Source of the DNA: Ailanthus altissimus
Lineage: Eukaryota; Streptophyta; Magnoliopsida; Sapindales; Simaroubaceae
Assembly: GCA_946807835.1 (NCBI GenBank)
Contig: OX327711.1
Coordinates: 12,931,501 to 12,995,500 of the forward strand
Direction: 5' to 3'
Length of the DNA stretch: 64,000 nt
Positions 11,954 through 25,319 of the stretch are shown in pieces (the first letter of the stretch is position 1; the number at the start of each line of letters is the position of its first letter). The translations under genes were made by a program, and so were the position numbers. The notes under the pieces are model-generated. The model was not told the DNA's origin. It ran no database searches and saw nothing but the letters and a program-made list of their open reading frames with translations.

Positions 11954-14130
11954 TGCTTGTATGTGGTATATGTGTTCATCATAAAACAAATATACATATC
12001 TCATACATATATGTACACAACGAAAGTCTAAAAATTTACAATAAACACAATAAATACATATTAATCAAATTAATAAACAAGATTGAAAATTTAACCCATG
12101 ACGCCTTTGGATTAAATTGCTTGAAGTCCACCTGAAATGTAAACTTTGATCAATCCTATTAATCAACAATGATGTGTTTGATTGTCTATAAAAGCAGTAT
12201 GTTAATCGAACAATCAGTTTTACTCTTAAACTTAATTCAAAGTCAAACTCTTTAACTTAGTTAAATTTGTTATTTGTTTATTTTAGCACTTGAACAAAAA
12301 TAAATTTAATCCATTTTTTAATGGCTAATTTTAATATAAAAAAATGATGAATAGAACATATTTTCAACTCTTGAAAACATCACAATTTTCATTCTTAATT
12401 TCTCTTTAAATTTTTCAGCTATCTATAAAATACTTAACTAATTAAAATTAATTTATTTTACTAATATAAACCAAATACATTTAATTAATAATTAATATAA
12501 GATGCATTTGATCTAAATATCACTTAATTTGAATTTACATTTAACTTAACCTAAACATTATTCATATTTAACCTTAGTTAGGTTAGTTTAACTTAACCCT
12601 TAAGTTAAATAAATATTTAAATAATCTAACCCTAATTAACTAACTTAACCATGGCTAGGTTAACCTTTACTTAACCATTAAGTAAGGTTAACTTTAACTT
12701 AACCATATAGTTAACTTTTAACCATAGTTAAGTTAAATTATTTATTTAACTATTAAATAAATAAATATTTAATTTAATTATTTAACAATTAAAGAATTAT
12801 TAAGTGAAATTACTTTTATGTCCTTATTGGGTTACTAAGTTAATCTAAAATGGGTCCCACCATTTAACCATATACTTTAGTTAACTTAACCTTAGTAAAT
12901 TGTTGGATTTTACTGTATTGAACCATTCAATACGGTAAGTTGCCCAAGTGCACAAGAGTACATTTCAAATTGCAGGACTCCCTAGGTCCACACCCGATTT
13001 GTCAAATAGAACTATTCCATGAGTCCGTAATCGATGCTCTACACACACGTTACAGATATTAAAAATCAACGCATTAGATCATACAAGTTGAGGTCATAAT
13101 GCATACGTATAATTTTTCAATCATTTATACCTTGGATGTGCAGGGATATAGATCAGCACCGTCAAATCCCTGTTAGCCCATCATTGATCTTATCCCCAGA
13201 TTCGTATCTCAATAAATAATTTACGCAAATACTTTTACGATATTGTTTAACCCTATGGAATAATCTTTTTTTAGGTTTATGCTTGTGGCCACAAGACTTT
13301 ATAAAATATAATCTCAGAGCATCGGATATACAACTTACCTATGTAAGCTGATGGATTCCGTATCTACACACATCAAACTCCATGAGCATCGGACCATATT
13401 CAGCGACACATAGCGGTCAGACTATGAAAGGTCTCTGACGTATATGAAACTAAAGTATGGTGGATTACTCATAAGCCCACAGTGGAGCTCAGGTCAAAGG
13501 ACCATAAAGACTACTCAACTCGTGAAGACCTTTCTTTAACAACTTCATAGGCTATCTATTAGGGTCCTTGTGAGTCTGTTTAATATCTAATCCTGATTGG
13601 ATACCCGCATGCCTATACAAGCTCTAAGCTCATGGTTAGTTAATAACAACCATCTGCACCAGTCAAATATAGACATACATTGATCTATATAATGGTGATT
13701 CACCGATAAACCTACATTGATGAACATAGGTTAGGAACATAATGTTTAAGATATACTTACACAATGACATTTTCTAGCACCTATTGTAACTCTTTGCAAC
13801 TATATCACCACAAGTATACTCCCAGGACTTTGTCTTATTATAGACAATGTTCTAATTCTTTAGATCTCGCTGACTCTTATAACCTGTTAACTCTTAACAA
13901 TGCTAACTCTTAACATTTATAACTCTAAGCATTGCTAACTCTTAGCCCTCATTTAAACTCTTTTAGATCAAATCTGAACTCTTTCATATTATACAATGTC
14001 TATAGTGTTACAAGCATTATACCATATAATTATAAAATTAACAATGTTTATTCAAAATATTTATTGTATAAATATTAAATAATTAATATTTATACAATAT
14101 TAGAATGGTACGTAAGCACTAGATCCAACA
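11954..14130 (-). mobile_element. Solo LTR, family LTR1 copy B, inside hAT-1
   Basis: A 2.2-kb LTR on the minus strand, beginning TGTTGGATCTAGTGCTTACG at 14130 and ending near 11954. It matches copy A throughout, for example 'atctcatacata..atg..c.caacg.aag' at the left end and the 'acctttggtctctgacg' type blocks at 13380-13460. It separates the hAT BED finger from the catalytic region. No clear 5-bp target duplication is visible (TAGAG before, GAATT after), so either the left border is off by a few bases or the flank has decayed. Confidence 0.75.
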
Positions 14131-15173
14131 GAATTGTGATAAGACTTAAAGGCCAAAATAGCTGAAGACGAGAAACAAAATATTATGGCTAGAGAAAGTG
14201 GTCAAGTTGAGGGGGGCGATGCTAACCTTGTGATGAGAGGATGTGGTTTTAATCAGAAGGCTTATAGAAGGAATTTGTGAAAATGGTCATTGTCGATGAG
14301 TTGCCTTTTTAGTTTATGGGGAATAAGGGATTTCGTCATTTTTGTAGTATAATAGTCCCTAAATTTAAAGTCCCTTCAAATAGAACAATTACTAGGGATG
14401 TTTTGCAATTATTTGGATGAAAAAGTAATTTTGGAGAGTGTCTTTAATGAGAGTAGTTAAAGAGTTTATTTGACTACTGACATTTGGACTTTTATTCAGA
14501 ACACCCATTATATAGTTATCATCGACCATTTTATAGATACTAACTAATGTTTGCATAAAAGGATTCAAAGTTTCAATCCAGTGCCTAATTATAAAGGAAA
14601 AATAATTGGGAAGATTTTGGAGTCATGTTTGCTTGATTGAGGGATTGACAGCTTGTTCACTATTATAGTTGACAATGCTAGTATAAATGAAGTTGCTATT
14701 AGGTATTTGAAGATAAAGATGAGGATTTTGAAGGTAGATACCTTAGTGTTGGATGGTGAGTTCTTACATGTGTGTAGTTGTGTACATATTTTGAATTTGA
14801 TTGTGGGTGAGAGGCTAAAGGAATTAAACGATAGTATAAGCAGCATTCGAAATGCTGTAAGTATGTGAGGTCTTTAATTTTCTAATGACAGTCTTTCAAA
14901 AAGTGTGTGTAGCAGGAAATGATTGATTGTAAAGGTAGTGTGATCTTAGATTTGCCAACAGGATAGAATTTCACCTATTTGATGTTACTAGTTGCTTTAA
15001 AGTTTCAAAAAGCGCTTGATAGCATGTCTGATGAAGATGATTATTATGAGGCATATTTTTTGAAAGAGGAAAATGGAAGAGGAGGTTAGGCCACCTCGTA
15101 GTAATGATTGAGATAATGCAGAGAGATTTGTTAATTTCTTAAAGATTTTTTATGATGCAACCAATTAATTATG
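14131..15173 (+). pseudogene. hAT-1 transposase, central catalytic part
   Basis: Reading across several frameshifts, the plus strand gives the hAT core in order: VDELPF near 14300, the 'FRHFCSIIVPKFKVPSNRT' block, a decayed 'DxWTS' block (HLDFYSEHP) near 14475, HKRIQSFNPVPNYKGK, then FTIIVDNASINEVAIRYLK at 14653 and the HILNLIVGERLKEL block. In Ac-like transposases the TTDxWTS and VDNAxxN blocks carry catalytic acidic residues; the second is intact here, but the frame is not. The reading ends at 15173 with FVNFLKIFYDATN, where the next LTR begins, and continues at 23854. Confidence 0.85.
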
Positions 15174-16239
15174 TGTTGGGATTTGTGCTCATGTGCCATC
15201 CCAATTTTGTATGAATATTGTAATATCATACTTTATATAATAAATAAATATTTCTTTAAATCACTAATTATTTTTCATAAGGTAAGATGCTTGTAACATT
15301 TTAAATATTATATTGATCTGAAGGAGTTCAGATCAAGTTTAAAGAGTTAGAGTTTTGTCTGAAATGAGACAAAGACTTGAGAATATACTAACAATGACAT
15401 AGTTATAAATAGTTGTAAGCATTACTAGGAAATGTCATTGCGTAAGTATATTCTTGAATTATAAGTTTCTGATCTATTTTCACTAACAGAAGGTTTGTCG
15501 AATAGAACTGATTAATATAAATCAGTGTATATCTATATCTGGATCATTCAGATAGTTAATCTTAGCAGACCATGAGCTTAGTGAAAGCTCGTATAGATAT
15601 ACAGGTATTCAGTAAGGACTGAATATTGAACAAGACTCAATGAAGACCTCCAATAGATATCTCATAAATTCGTCAATTAAGGGTCTTCTCAAGTTGAGCA
15701 GTATTCGTAGTCCCTTGACTTGAGCACCACAATAGGCTTGTGAGTGATCCACTATATTTAGGTTACACAAATTCAGAAACCTTTTATAGTCTAACCGCTA
15801 CGTGTAGCTGGGTATGGTCCGATGCTCATAGAGTTCAGTGAGTGTATATAGGATCCATCAGCTCATATGGATGAGTTAAATATCCAGATGCTCTAAGATT
15901 ATATTCCATGAAGTCTTATGGCCATAAGCATTAATTTCAAGAAAGAGTTTCCCGTGATATAAACAATATTGCAAAGGAATTTGTGGATATTATTTATCGG
16001 AATACTAATCGAGGAGATTAATTTATAGTTGAGCAATAGGGAACTTGGCGATGTTAATCTATGTCTCCGCTCTTCTAGGATATATATGACGGAAGGATTA
16101 TACAAATATGGATTAACCTCAACGTGTATAGTTTAACACATCGTTTTGTATTATTATAATGTGTGTGGGGGGAGTATCGATTATGGACTTACAAAAATAT
16201 TGTGAGACAAAATGGGTATGAACTTAGAGAGTTTCACTA
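15174..16239 (+). mobile_element. LTR1 copy C, left half, inside hAT-1
   Basis: Plus-oriented LTR1 starting TGTTGGGATTTGTGCTCATG. It shares the layout of the copy at 48088, with blocks such as 'gatctgaaggagttcagatc' (15317) and 'agtgatccactata' (15746). It breaks at 16239 after 'agagtttcacta', where the Ty3/gypsy element begins, and resumes at 22533. The flanking CACTA at 16235-16239 is repeated at 22533-22537. Confidence 0.85.
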
Positions 16240-19034
16240 TGTTACGCCCCAGACCCAAAAGATCTGACACACGACATAATTTACATTCATTCAATAATGA
16301 GCACATATACAATCTTATTGTTTCTAGTATATTCCTAAATTCTTATTTACGGGTTGGTCTTATGTTTAAAAATATAAACATAAACATTTATTGACAATAT
16401 TTAAACATTCATTTCAATTTTTTTTTTCAGAATTATAACAATTGAATTATGACTGAGGCAATTAGTAAATCGGAGATACGTAGAGTTTTCTCAGAGATTA
16501 ACAGTCTACTATGTCACCAGCAGCAACTTTGCTACCAAAAGCCCAGAATACATTCATTACAAATTCTTACTTAAAATCAACCCATAACCACATTTAATAA
16601 AATAATAATACATAAGTGTTTATTTAATAGGGACAAATAGAATATCTTAAACTACGTGTCCACAAATGAAACACTTAGCAACCTAGCAACTTAGGGAACC
16701 AAAGGAACAGTAGAAGCCTTGCCAAATCCGCTAAGCACGCATGTACTTTATTTACCTGAAATCACAAAAATGAATATAAAACTCAGTAAGTATACTAGTT
16801 TTTCATATATAAAATACAAATACATATATATATATATACACAATGCATATGTATGATATGCTGTGATAAATCAAAATCATAATCTTATCAAATCACATGT
16901 TAGGTAAGCGCTTAAACATTCTTTCAAAACATATAATAGGAATATCATCACTCAACTACTACTTAGTAGGACTTTCATATCACATATCGCATAATGAGTC
17001 AAATGTCACTCGTAGGTAACATACCGTATGAGAGGAATAGTACAAGTGAGGTTTAAATTACATATATATAATGCTCATGCTCGAAGGTAAGAGCCAAACC
17101 CTCACTCTGATCATCGGTGAGTCCTTTCACATGCACTAATACGCCACCACACGAATGTGATGACTCAATCTTCCTTTAGGTACCAATAGGATCCTCCCTA
17201 CATACGGAACACATAACATATACAAATCCCGAAAGAAAGGCCACATATAAAGGCTACATATAAAGGCTCTATAAATCACATAAAATGCCTACTAAGTTAA
17301 CAGTGAGTTCAAGTATCCTCAAAATGTTTCTCATGGACATAGTACACTTCAAAAGCTCTCTTTATTAAACACATTTCATTTTGAAAGCTCACTTTCAAAA
17401 ACACATATATGTCATGTATGTCCATGCTCACATTCATAAATACATATCTTCACATTTCATATCAAAATATACTTTGACATAACATAAACATATTCCTAAC
17501 AACATTTATAAAATCATACATAGACAATTACTATGCTTATTGTGATTTCAGTAAAACTCTAGTATACTTACCTCTTAGCACTTTCGGCTACAAGGATTAA
17601 TTCTCCTTAATCTATCAATGGAGATTAATCCTTTCATAAGTCTCAACATTCACATAAAATACTTTAAATAGCTTACAAAATTATATATATTGCACTTATC
17701 ACATCGAATTGATCTAATTACTTGATTTCTCAAAACCTGTCATTCTGACCACTTATACTTAACAAAAAATATTTATACATCAAATGATGTCCAATTACTC
17801 CAAAATCAAAATATATCATTCTTGACTCATATTTTCTTCTTATATATGAATATTATATCATAATACCTATACAATCAATTCCATAAACACTATCGAATCC
17901 AAACTACTAACCTGACAAGATCAAGATATTTACTGAACAGTATTCAATCTCCTAATTTTATAAAATTATATACTAACTCAAAAATTATAAAACTATCACA
18001 GAATTACTCTTAACACATATTTAAATCTATGATAAATATTTTACTTCAAAATCACTGCCAAAAGTATTTTAAAACTATTTTATTCCATAACTATAAAAAT
18101 ATATTAATCAAATATTGCAATGAACTGATACGCTTTAGAAACTCATAATAATTTAACCACATTGATCTAAATTCTCAATTCTGAGTATATCATATTAGAC
18201 ATATAAAATTATAAAATTCCATAAATTTGTAATATTTGAAGATCATTCAGCAGATCAAAAATTGTTTGTCTCTGTATCATACTGTAAACACAGGAAATTT
18301 CTAGAATTTCAGGGTCATTTTGGTAAATTCACTAAAAATTCAATTTCTAGAATTTTCAATCGATTTAAAGTCTCAAATGATTCTAAATATATCTAATGTC
18401 ATATAATCAAAATTCAAAACTAGAATCGAATCACAAAAATTTGTAAAATGCATGGATCAGGAGACTATCAAGTAGAAATTCTGCAATTCATCATGATTTA
18501 TCAAGCTATCTATATAGATCATCATCAATTCTCACAATATCTTACGAAATACACATAAAATCCTCAATTGTACATATTTCTGAAAATTAAAACTTAAAAT
18601 AATGAACTAATTTAACACTAAGAAATTAAGAAAGGGTTATAATGTACCTCTTAAAGCTTAAATTCCAACTTTTTTCTTTTTTTTCTTCTTCTTCTCTTTC
18701 TCTCCCATTTCTTTCTCTCTTTTCTCACTCTAAAAGATGTAGCTCGACCAAAATGAGTGAATTAGGGTTTCAAATGTGTATTTTTATACTAAAAGGCTAA
18801 TTTTTAGTATTTACGAATTAGCCCCCAAAATTTTCAAAGTATTATAATTTGGTCCCTAAAATAAATCTAAAGTCTTGCAAATAAACTCAATGCTAATAGT
18901 TTGTCCTTAACCTATACAAATACTACTAATAACAATACATAAATCAAGTATCACTCATATACAAATAAAATACGTATATTTATATATATATATAAATACA
19001 TATTCTTACCGGTTGTGGATAAGTGGTTACTATA
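16240..19034 (-). repeat. 3' LTR of the gypsy element (LTR2 copy 2)
   Basis: A 2.8-kb LTR reading on the minus strand from TATAGTAACCACTTATCC (19034; the second base pair of the usual TGTAG has mutated) to ...GGGGCGTAACA (16240). It aligns over its full length with the solo LTR at 27161-30012. Inside are a polypyrimidine tract on the plus strand (about 18668-18727) and a TATA box on the minus strand near 18779. Confidence 0.85.
18779..18789 (-). promoter_or_regulatory. TATA box of LTR2 promoter
   Basis: The minus strand reads GTATAAAAATAC. The same box, followed by a conserved 'AACCCTAATTC' block about 20-25 bases downstream, recurs in the other LTR2 copies at 22271-22280, 29761-29770 and 34606-34616, and in decayed form at about 11092-11100. 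This fits the core promoter of the retrotransposon, with transcription expected to start in the conserved block. The assignment rests on position and conservation only. Confidence 0.55.
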
Positions 19035-19035
19035 A

Positions 19036-19165
19036 TTCTCCACTCCTTATAAGAATTTTGTCCTCAAAATTCATGACTTAAGCAAACATATGAGAATACT
19101 TAGATCTCATTTCCTCTTCTCGTTCCCAAGTTTCCTTTTCAACTGTATGGTTTATTCATAAAATC
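19036..19165 (-). pseudogene. Gypsy pol C-terminal tail and polypurine tract
   Basis: Reading leftwards on the minus strand, this gives a block close to VEKETWEREEEMRSKYSHMF and then VMNFEDKILIRSGE, ending at the LTR. The WEREEEM motif and the closing FEDKILxRxGE are typical of the integrase/chromodomain end of plant Ty3/gypsy chromoviruses (often WELEEEMR... FEDEILLRGGE). The purine run AAGGAGTGGAGAA (19036-19048 on the minus strand) adjoins the LTR and serves as the polypurine tract. One stop lies between the two blocks. Confidence 0.75.
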
Positions 19166-21344
19166 TTTACAAACCAATCTTCTTGGTATATAAAATTTGC
19201 TCATTGTGGTCCAAATTCTAATAAACATTCATTCATATGTTAGATTATCTCTAAGTTTAAGTGACTCATAGCTTAGTATATAAGAGGAGTACAAAACATA
19301 TATCTGGAAAATAAACACATGGCACACATTATGAACTTATAAAATTTATACACACATATTTTTATTCTTTTTACTCGTTCATTCAATATTTAATGGGCAT
19401 TTATACATTTAACCTTTTATTCATTAAAGAATGACATAGATGTAGAATACCCATACTAATCTCTTAAATAAAATTCTTAACTCCTCTAAAACTTTTAATC
19501 CCTTCAACATGTACTTATATGTCATAATATCATTCATTACCTTAATATCATTCTCAAAATAAAAATAATTTAGTATTTCTACGCAATTAAGTTGTCATTC
19601 AAATCAGAATGTTGAAGGTATTATCTTAAATGATCAAAAATCAACTTTAATAAAAAGACATTTAGTTCAATTGATTTTTAAACCATAGATCTCAGCATTA
19701 TATCTCTTACTTTAACTCTTTAAAAATAGTCCACCTTATTGGATATCATTTTCTCATTGAGATTGATATGTTTACTTTTTTCTCTTCTAATATGCTCAAT
19801 TTCAAACAGAAAAGATTCCATTAGCACAATTACTACGATGGCAAAGATAATTTTTTCAACTATTCCTTTAAATAGCCTAAACCTCACAACTACTTTTCTA
19901 GCAATAAAGAAAATCAACCCTCTTATCATCTTCATGATGAATCCCATTATCATAACTCCTACTGTTCATTTTACTCAACCACAATTTTCACACTTAAATC
20001 AGAACTTGAACACTCCATTCCCGTGTCAAAGAATTCATCAGACACTATGCCATCTTGGCAGTTCAAGAATATGGCCTCATAGTTTTTTGTGGCCATTTGT
20101 TCAACTTGGAATACCATTTTTTTCACCTGCACTCTTTTTTCCCATTTTCCAATTGTCCAAACCTGTCATTTACTTGTTATAGTACCTGTTGGATCTGTAT
20201 ACAATTGCTATGGAATTTCCATTACTTAGAACCCTCCAAGAATTAGAAAAATGTGATGAAGATCATCCAGCCTTGGGTTTTCTCTAATGGTTTTACCCAA
20301 AGACATGGTAGATAACTAAAATTTAACACATGATTGCAAAAAACACAAATGTTGCAGTCCCCAGACAATATCTTTGGTCTGTCTTACTTCTCCAACGAAA
20401 GGGTATGATTGTTTCAGATCATGAAATCCATTATTACTCCACTGTCAAGGATTACTTCACCTTTCCCCTTTCACTAAAAGTATCAATAAAGCTCTGGCCT
20501 AAAGAAGTAATCCAGCAAAAGAGAGAACTTGAAAGAATTCTTGCCGAGGAAAACTAAATAATTTCTCTGTCTGTTTGGATCTCCCTAGAAGATGCTGCAC
20601 TTTGGGAATAGGTTGAAGATGACTTTGCAGAAGAACTGAATTTTTCCAATTTACACAAATTCTGACAAAGACAAAAATCTCATCTTTCACATCACAAAAA
20701 TACAGATTACTCCACCCACCATCACCATACCCCAAACATAACTTATTATGCCAGATACAGACAAGAAATGGATAACCTTCACTAATGGCCTCAGCCAGTT
20801 GTCCTTACAGAACCTACCCAATCTTAGCTAGCTGTCCCGACAGAACCTGACCAACACCAACTCAATCTTGACTTATCCCTCTTTCAAGACCCCCAACCTT
20901 ATCCAACCGACACCCAAATCTAATAGAAAGCCAGCACATCCGTCATTCAGACCAGCTCACCTGCAGAAGATCAAGATATAGTAGACTCACCTTCCACTCA
21001 GTCAGAGCCCTCATTCAATGTATGGGAATAACAACTCTATAAGTTCCTCTCTCACGGATACAACACAGATGAAAGCGACCAGGGAGACTCATTTGGACCC
21101 ACATTGCTCTTTCTATTTTTCACAGAAATCAGATCTATGCCGCTCTATCACATCAAAGAGAGATTGACTACTCTAGACACCACCACTACTTTTCAAATCC
21201 AAATGAATTTCCTCTAAACTTAGATAACTTTCCATAGCCTAGTGTGCCAGGTGACCACATGCAGATTGATGAAACATCTCACCAACCCAACTTGACTTTA
21301 TCATTATCTCAAGATTCTCAACCTTATCCAACTGACAGCGAAGT
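19166..21344. other. Unclassified interior of gypsy element, with plus-strand coding traces
   Basis: No gag, protease, reverse transcriptase or RNase H can be read here on the minus strand. From about 19730 to 21340 base composition is richer in C and A than the surroundings, and the plus strand holds broken open stretches instead: 20330-20557 (SIKLWPKEVIQQKRELERI near its end), then a possible continuation after a stop with LEDAALWE and VEDDFAEELNF, and around 21010-21200 SHGYNTDESDQGDSF. Two related stretches, LSLFQDPQPYPTD (about 20880) and LSLSQDSQPYPTD (about 21300), repeat. I do not recognise the protein. It lies opposite in sense to the host element, which suggests a captured or inserted foreign segment. 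Confidence 0.4.
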
Positions 21345-22532
21345 TCAAAGTCTAGTATACTTACCTCTTAGCACTTTCGACTACAAGGCTTAATTCTTCT
21401 TAACCTATCAATGGAGATTAATCCTTTCATAAGCCTCAACATTCACACAAAACACTTTAAATAGCTTACAAAATTATACATATTACACTTATCATATCGA
21501 ATTGGTCTAATTACTTGGTTTCTCAAAACCTGTCATTCTGACCAGTTATACTTAACAAACTTTTCTTATACATCAAATGATGTCCAATTACTCCAAAATC
21601 AGAATATATCATTCTTGACTCATATGTCCTACTTATATATGAATATTATATCATAATTCCTACACAATCCATTCCATAAACACCATCAAATCAGAACTAT
21701 TAACCTAACATGATCAAGATATTTACTGAACAGTATTCAATCTTCCAATTTTATAAAATCATATACTAACTCAAAAACACAGGAAATTTTCAGAATTTTA
21801 GGGTCATTTTGGTAAATTCACTAAAAATTCAAATTCTGAAATTTTCAATCGATTTAAAGCCTCAAATAATTCTAAACATGTCTAATTTCATATACTCAAA
21901 ATTCTAAACCAGAATTGAATCACAAAAATTTGTAAAATTCATGGATCAAGAGACTATCAAGTAGAAATTCTGCAATTCATCATGATTTATCAAGCTATCT
22001 ACATAGATCATCATCAATTCTCACAATATCTTACAAAATACACATAAAATCCTCAATTGTATATATTTTCAAAAATTAAAATTTAAAGGAATTAACTAAT
22101 TTAACACCAAGAAATTAAGAAAGGGTTATAATGTACCTCTTAAAGCTTAAATTCCAACTTTCTTCTTTTTTTTCTTCTTCTTCTTCTCTTTCTCTCCTAT
22201 TTCTTTCTCTCTTTTCTCACTCTAAAAGATGTAACTCGACAAAAATGAGTGAATTAGGGTTTCAAATGTGTATTTTTATACTAAAAGGCTAGTTTTTAGA
22301 ATTTACCAATTAGCCCCCAAAACTTTCAAAGTATTACAATTTGATCTCTAAAATAAATCTAAAATCTTGTAAATAAACCAAATAATAATAGTATGTCCTT
22401 AACGTATACAAACACTACTAATAACAATATATAAATCAAGTATCACCCACATATAAATAAAATATGTATATTTATATTTATATATATATATAAATACATA
22501 TTCTTATCGGTTGTGGATAAGTGGTTACTACA
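21345..22532 (-). repeat. 5' LTR of gypsy element, internally deleted
   Basis: Matches the right-hand 1.5 kb of the 3' LTR (17560-19034), starting at 'tctagtatacttacctcttagc'. The left part of the LTR is missing, and about 500 bp is deleted at about 21777, where 'actcaaaaa' joins directly to 'cacaggaaattt'. The outer edge ends GGTTACTACA at 22532, beside the CACTA target duplication. Confidence 0.8.
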
Positions 22533-23853
22533 CACTATATGAAATGCTCTCATTGAGCATGTGGGTAGCACACTGGATCAATTTGTTCGATCCGAGAAGT
22601 TTTCAAAAATATTCATTTATTTCAGAATCGCTCGAGGAGTAGTTAAGATTTAAGTGTTAAACCTAAAATTATGTCAAGTGAGACTTTGACACTTTTATCT
22701 ATCTAGTGTATATCTCTAATTGTGTCAATAATTTATATGGGTACTAAATTGAGCATGGGTAGATATAGCTATCATTTAAATAAAAGAATTCTTATTTTAT
22801 TTAAATTAAATTATTCAGTCATTATTTATTTTAAGGTCTCTCAAGGAGTAGTTGAAGTTTGTGTTAAACCTAATATTGTGCAAGTGAGACTTGATATTTT
22901 AATCTACCAAGTGTATGCCTCAAATTATGTCAATTATAGAACATAGTAGATATAACTATTTTTTAAATGAACCAAAATTTTTTATTATTTAAAATTAAAT
23001 TCACTTGGTCATTATTATCAAATGAATTTGATTTATTTGATTAATAAAGATTTTTCCATATGTTGAAATTCAATTGGCCAAAACAAAAGCATTTGTGATT
23101 AAATTTTGATTCAATTCGTTAAAATGATGTGTCTTCTTTTTAATGATTTGAAAAAGCATATAAGCCAACGATCTATGCTCCATTCAACCATGCATGCAAG
23201 CTTTATGTGTCTTTATTCAAATACAATTGAAATTAATTTGTGTTGAATTTAATTGGCCATTTAGAATGGCAATTAAAAGCAAAAGAAATTGATCAAGCAT
23301 GAGGTGCCAATTTGGTTGCCACCAATTGCTTCATCAACATGCCAACCGAATTCTACAAATGACTAAGCAAATTGTTTGCTTAGTCACCTTTAGATAAATG
23401 AAAATTTAATGCCTTTTAATTTGTGGCTTGTTCACTATATATATTATGGCAGAGAATTGAAAATGGTAAGCAATGAATTTAATTTGTGCAAATTGTGAAA
23501 GTGTTTGTTTGTTAAAGAGTTAACATGAAAGAAAAGCAAAATAAATTATCCGAAACATAATTTCTGAAGCAAGAGTTGCTTCCTCAAATCCAAGAGATAA
23601 TTTTAAAGCAAAAGTTACTTCATCAATTCCAAAAAGAAAGCTATTATTCTAACTTGAGGAAGCCCACTACATCCCTAACTAGAATTGTTCAAAGCATGCT
23701 TCAAGGGTGAGTCCCCTAATCCCATTAGTGTAATAAGATTATTTTAATGTATATTTATTTCTGCTATGTTGCATGTGAGACATGTTATTATTAAATTATT
23801 TAAAATGCATACATTCACCTGTAGGATGACACACACGCACACAGCACCCAACA
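22533..23853 (+). mobile_element. LTR1 copy C, right half
   Basis: Continuation of the LTR interrupted at 16239. The join restores the LTR1 order seen at about 49430 onward (a 'cattatgcac...agtgtgccag...' type block appears here as 'cattgagcat...tagcacactgga'). It contains two tandem related blocks (about 22600-22760 and about 22830-22950, both with 'cgaggagtagtt' or 'aaggagtagttgaag' and 'aagtgagactttgac'). It ends ...CACCCAACA at 23853, after which hAT coding sequence resumes. Confidence 0.75.
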
Positions 23854-24701
23854 TTCAATGCATCTCTAAATGTGATATCAAACATTGCTTTTAATGAGAT
23901 TTGTAAAGTCAATTCCACCTAGGCATTTTTGACTTCCAATAATAATCCTTTGTTGGGTGATATGGCTTGGAATATGAAGTTCAAACATAATAAGTATTGG
24001 AAATCTACAGAGAAGATAAACAAGATGTTGATTTTGGCTACCTTACTTAACCTACGATGCAAAATGAATTTTATGGGATTATGTTTTAGGATGTTGCTCG
24101 ATGAGGATGATGCAAAGGTGGATGAAATGAAAAAAGTCAAAAAAGATTTGTTATGTAAGGTGTATGATAAGTATAACAGGTGGTATAAAAAATCGGTTTA
24201 AGAAAAAAGCAATAGTGTTGTGCCATTAGCATCATGACTTCTCAATAATCTAGGGGTCCTTAACTTTGTTTGATATAGCAAGACAGATGAAGAAAATGGT
24301 GTTTCACAAGTTGACACTTGGGCAAGATACATGCTTGATATTGAGACAAAGGTTGTAAGTGAGATGGACAAATATTTGATGGACAAGTATAAGAGTGCAG
24401 CAACCTTCAGTTTAAAATCTTGCTTTGGTGGAAAGTGAATGCAATCAAGCATCCAATTTTGGAGTATATAGCTCGAGATGTATTTGTAATATTAGTCTCT
24501 ACTATATTATCTAAGTCCGCCTTAAGAACCAGAGGACGTATGCTAGATACATTTAGGAGTTCATTGACTCTTACTATGGTGGAGGCCTTAATGTGCACAC
24601 AAAATTGGATACGGACATCATTTATCGTAAATAAAGTCAAATATATTGAAACTATGACACTTGAAGTAGAATATGAAAAACTTGAAACAGGTAATAAGTG
24701 A
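23854..24701 (+). pseudogene. hAT-1 transposase, C-terminal part with dimerisation domain
   Basis: This resumes the reading cut at 15173 (FYDATN / SLNVTSNIAFNEIC). Blocks follow in order: LLGDMAWNMKFKHNKYW and LILATLLNLRCKMNFMG (open at 23929-24201), then DKYLMDKYKSA, then the hAT C-terminal dimerisation domain at about 24405-24640: LKSCFGGKVNAIKHPILEYI, then ARDVFVILVSTILSKSALRT, RGRMLDTFRSSLT and MVEALMCTQNWIRTS. The usual form is SWWKxNxxRYPxLSxIARDxLxIPxSTVxSESAFSTGGRxLDxxRSSL. A single frameshift precedes the open segment 24420-24701. With the two upstream parts this sums to roughly 2.2 kb, the size of a full hAT transposase gene. Confidence 0.9.
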
Positions 24702-25319
24702 TTAAATTTTATGCTTTTATGTTTATTTTTTTAAATGTACTTTGTATATTTCTAATTTTATTTAATATATTTTTAAATTATATGTAGAGTATCGCAAATC
24801 ACTACCGAACCCCGAAAGTCAAACATGCAGATTGAAGAGTGTTTCTTATAGTTATAGTATAAATATTTGAATTCTTATAATGATATTATGATAATTCATA
24901 ATTCATTTGGATCTTTTTTTTGTATTGTTTTATTCACAACTATTTTACAAGTTTGTAGGTGAACTTGGAAGTAAGAAGTTCCAAGTTAGAATTTAGAAGT
25001 TGGAAAATAGAAAGTTTATGATGATGAGATGATAGACTCATATACCTTTGATGTAAATTTATTTTTGTAATATTTTACGAATGATAGATTATTGGATGGA
25101 TTTATTATCTATGTTTTGTACTTATTATTAATTAAAATGTATTGTGAAAATTGCCAAATTGAATTGAGGATGATGGAATTGTTTTTAAATTGAAATTGAG
25201 AGTGTTCTATTGTTTTGCAGTTTTATAAATATAAGAAACATCGTATTTTATGGGAGATTCTACTGAATTTTTTAATTTGGGTGATAAAGAAAAATTTTAC
25301 TAAATTAATTTATTTGATT
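24702..25319 (+). other. hAT-1 3' untranslated and subterminal region
   Basis: AT-rich DNA between the transposase end and the tandem array, containing a block at 24783-24840 and another at 24955-25040 that look like degraded 3' exon or untranslated sequence. No further open frame. It belongs to the hAT element by position, since the element's right terminus appears only at about 30957. Confidence 0.45.

Larger units (their letters stand above)
16240..22532 (-). mobile_element. Ty3/gypsy element with LTR2 termini, nested in LTR1 copy C
   Basis: The whole insertion is bounded by TGTTACGCCCC on the left and ...GGTTACTACA on the right, and is flanked by a perfect 5-bp target duplication CACTA (16235-16239 and 22533-22537). 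Reading on the minus strand, it has a shortened 5' LTR (22532-21345), an internal region (21344-19035) and a full 3' LTR (19034-16240). The internal region keeps only the last part of pol beside the 3' LTR; the rest is replaced or deleted. It is non-autonomous and dead. It is the third layer of a nest: hAT-1, then LTR1-C, then this element. Confidence 0.85.

Noticed and set aside
11683..11997. 104-codon minus ORF
   Set aside because: It runs antisense to the hAT N-terminus and crosses into the inserted LTR, so it is a chance opening across an insertion junction.
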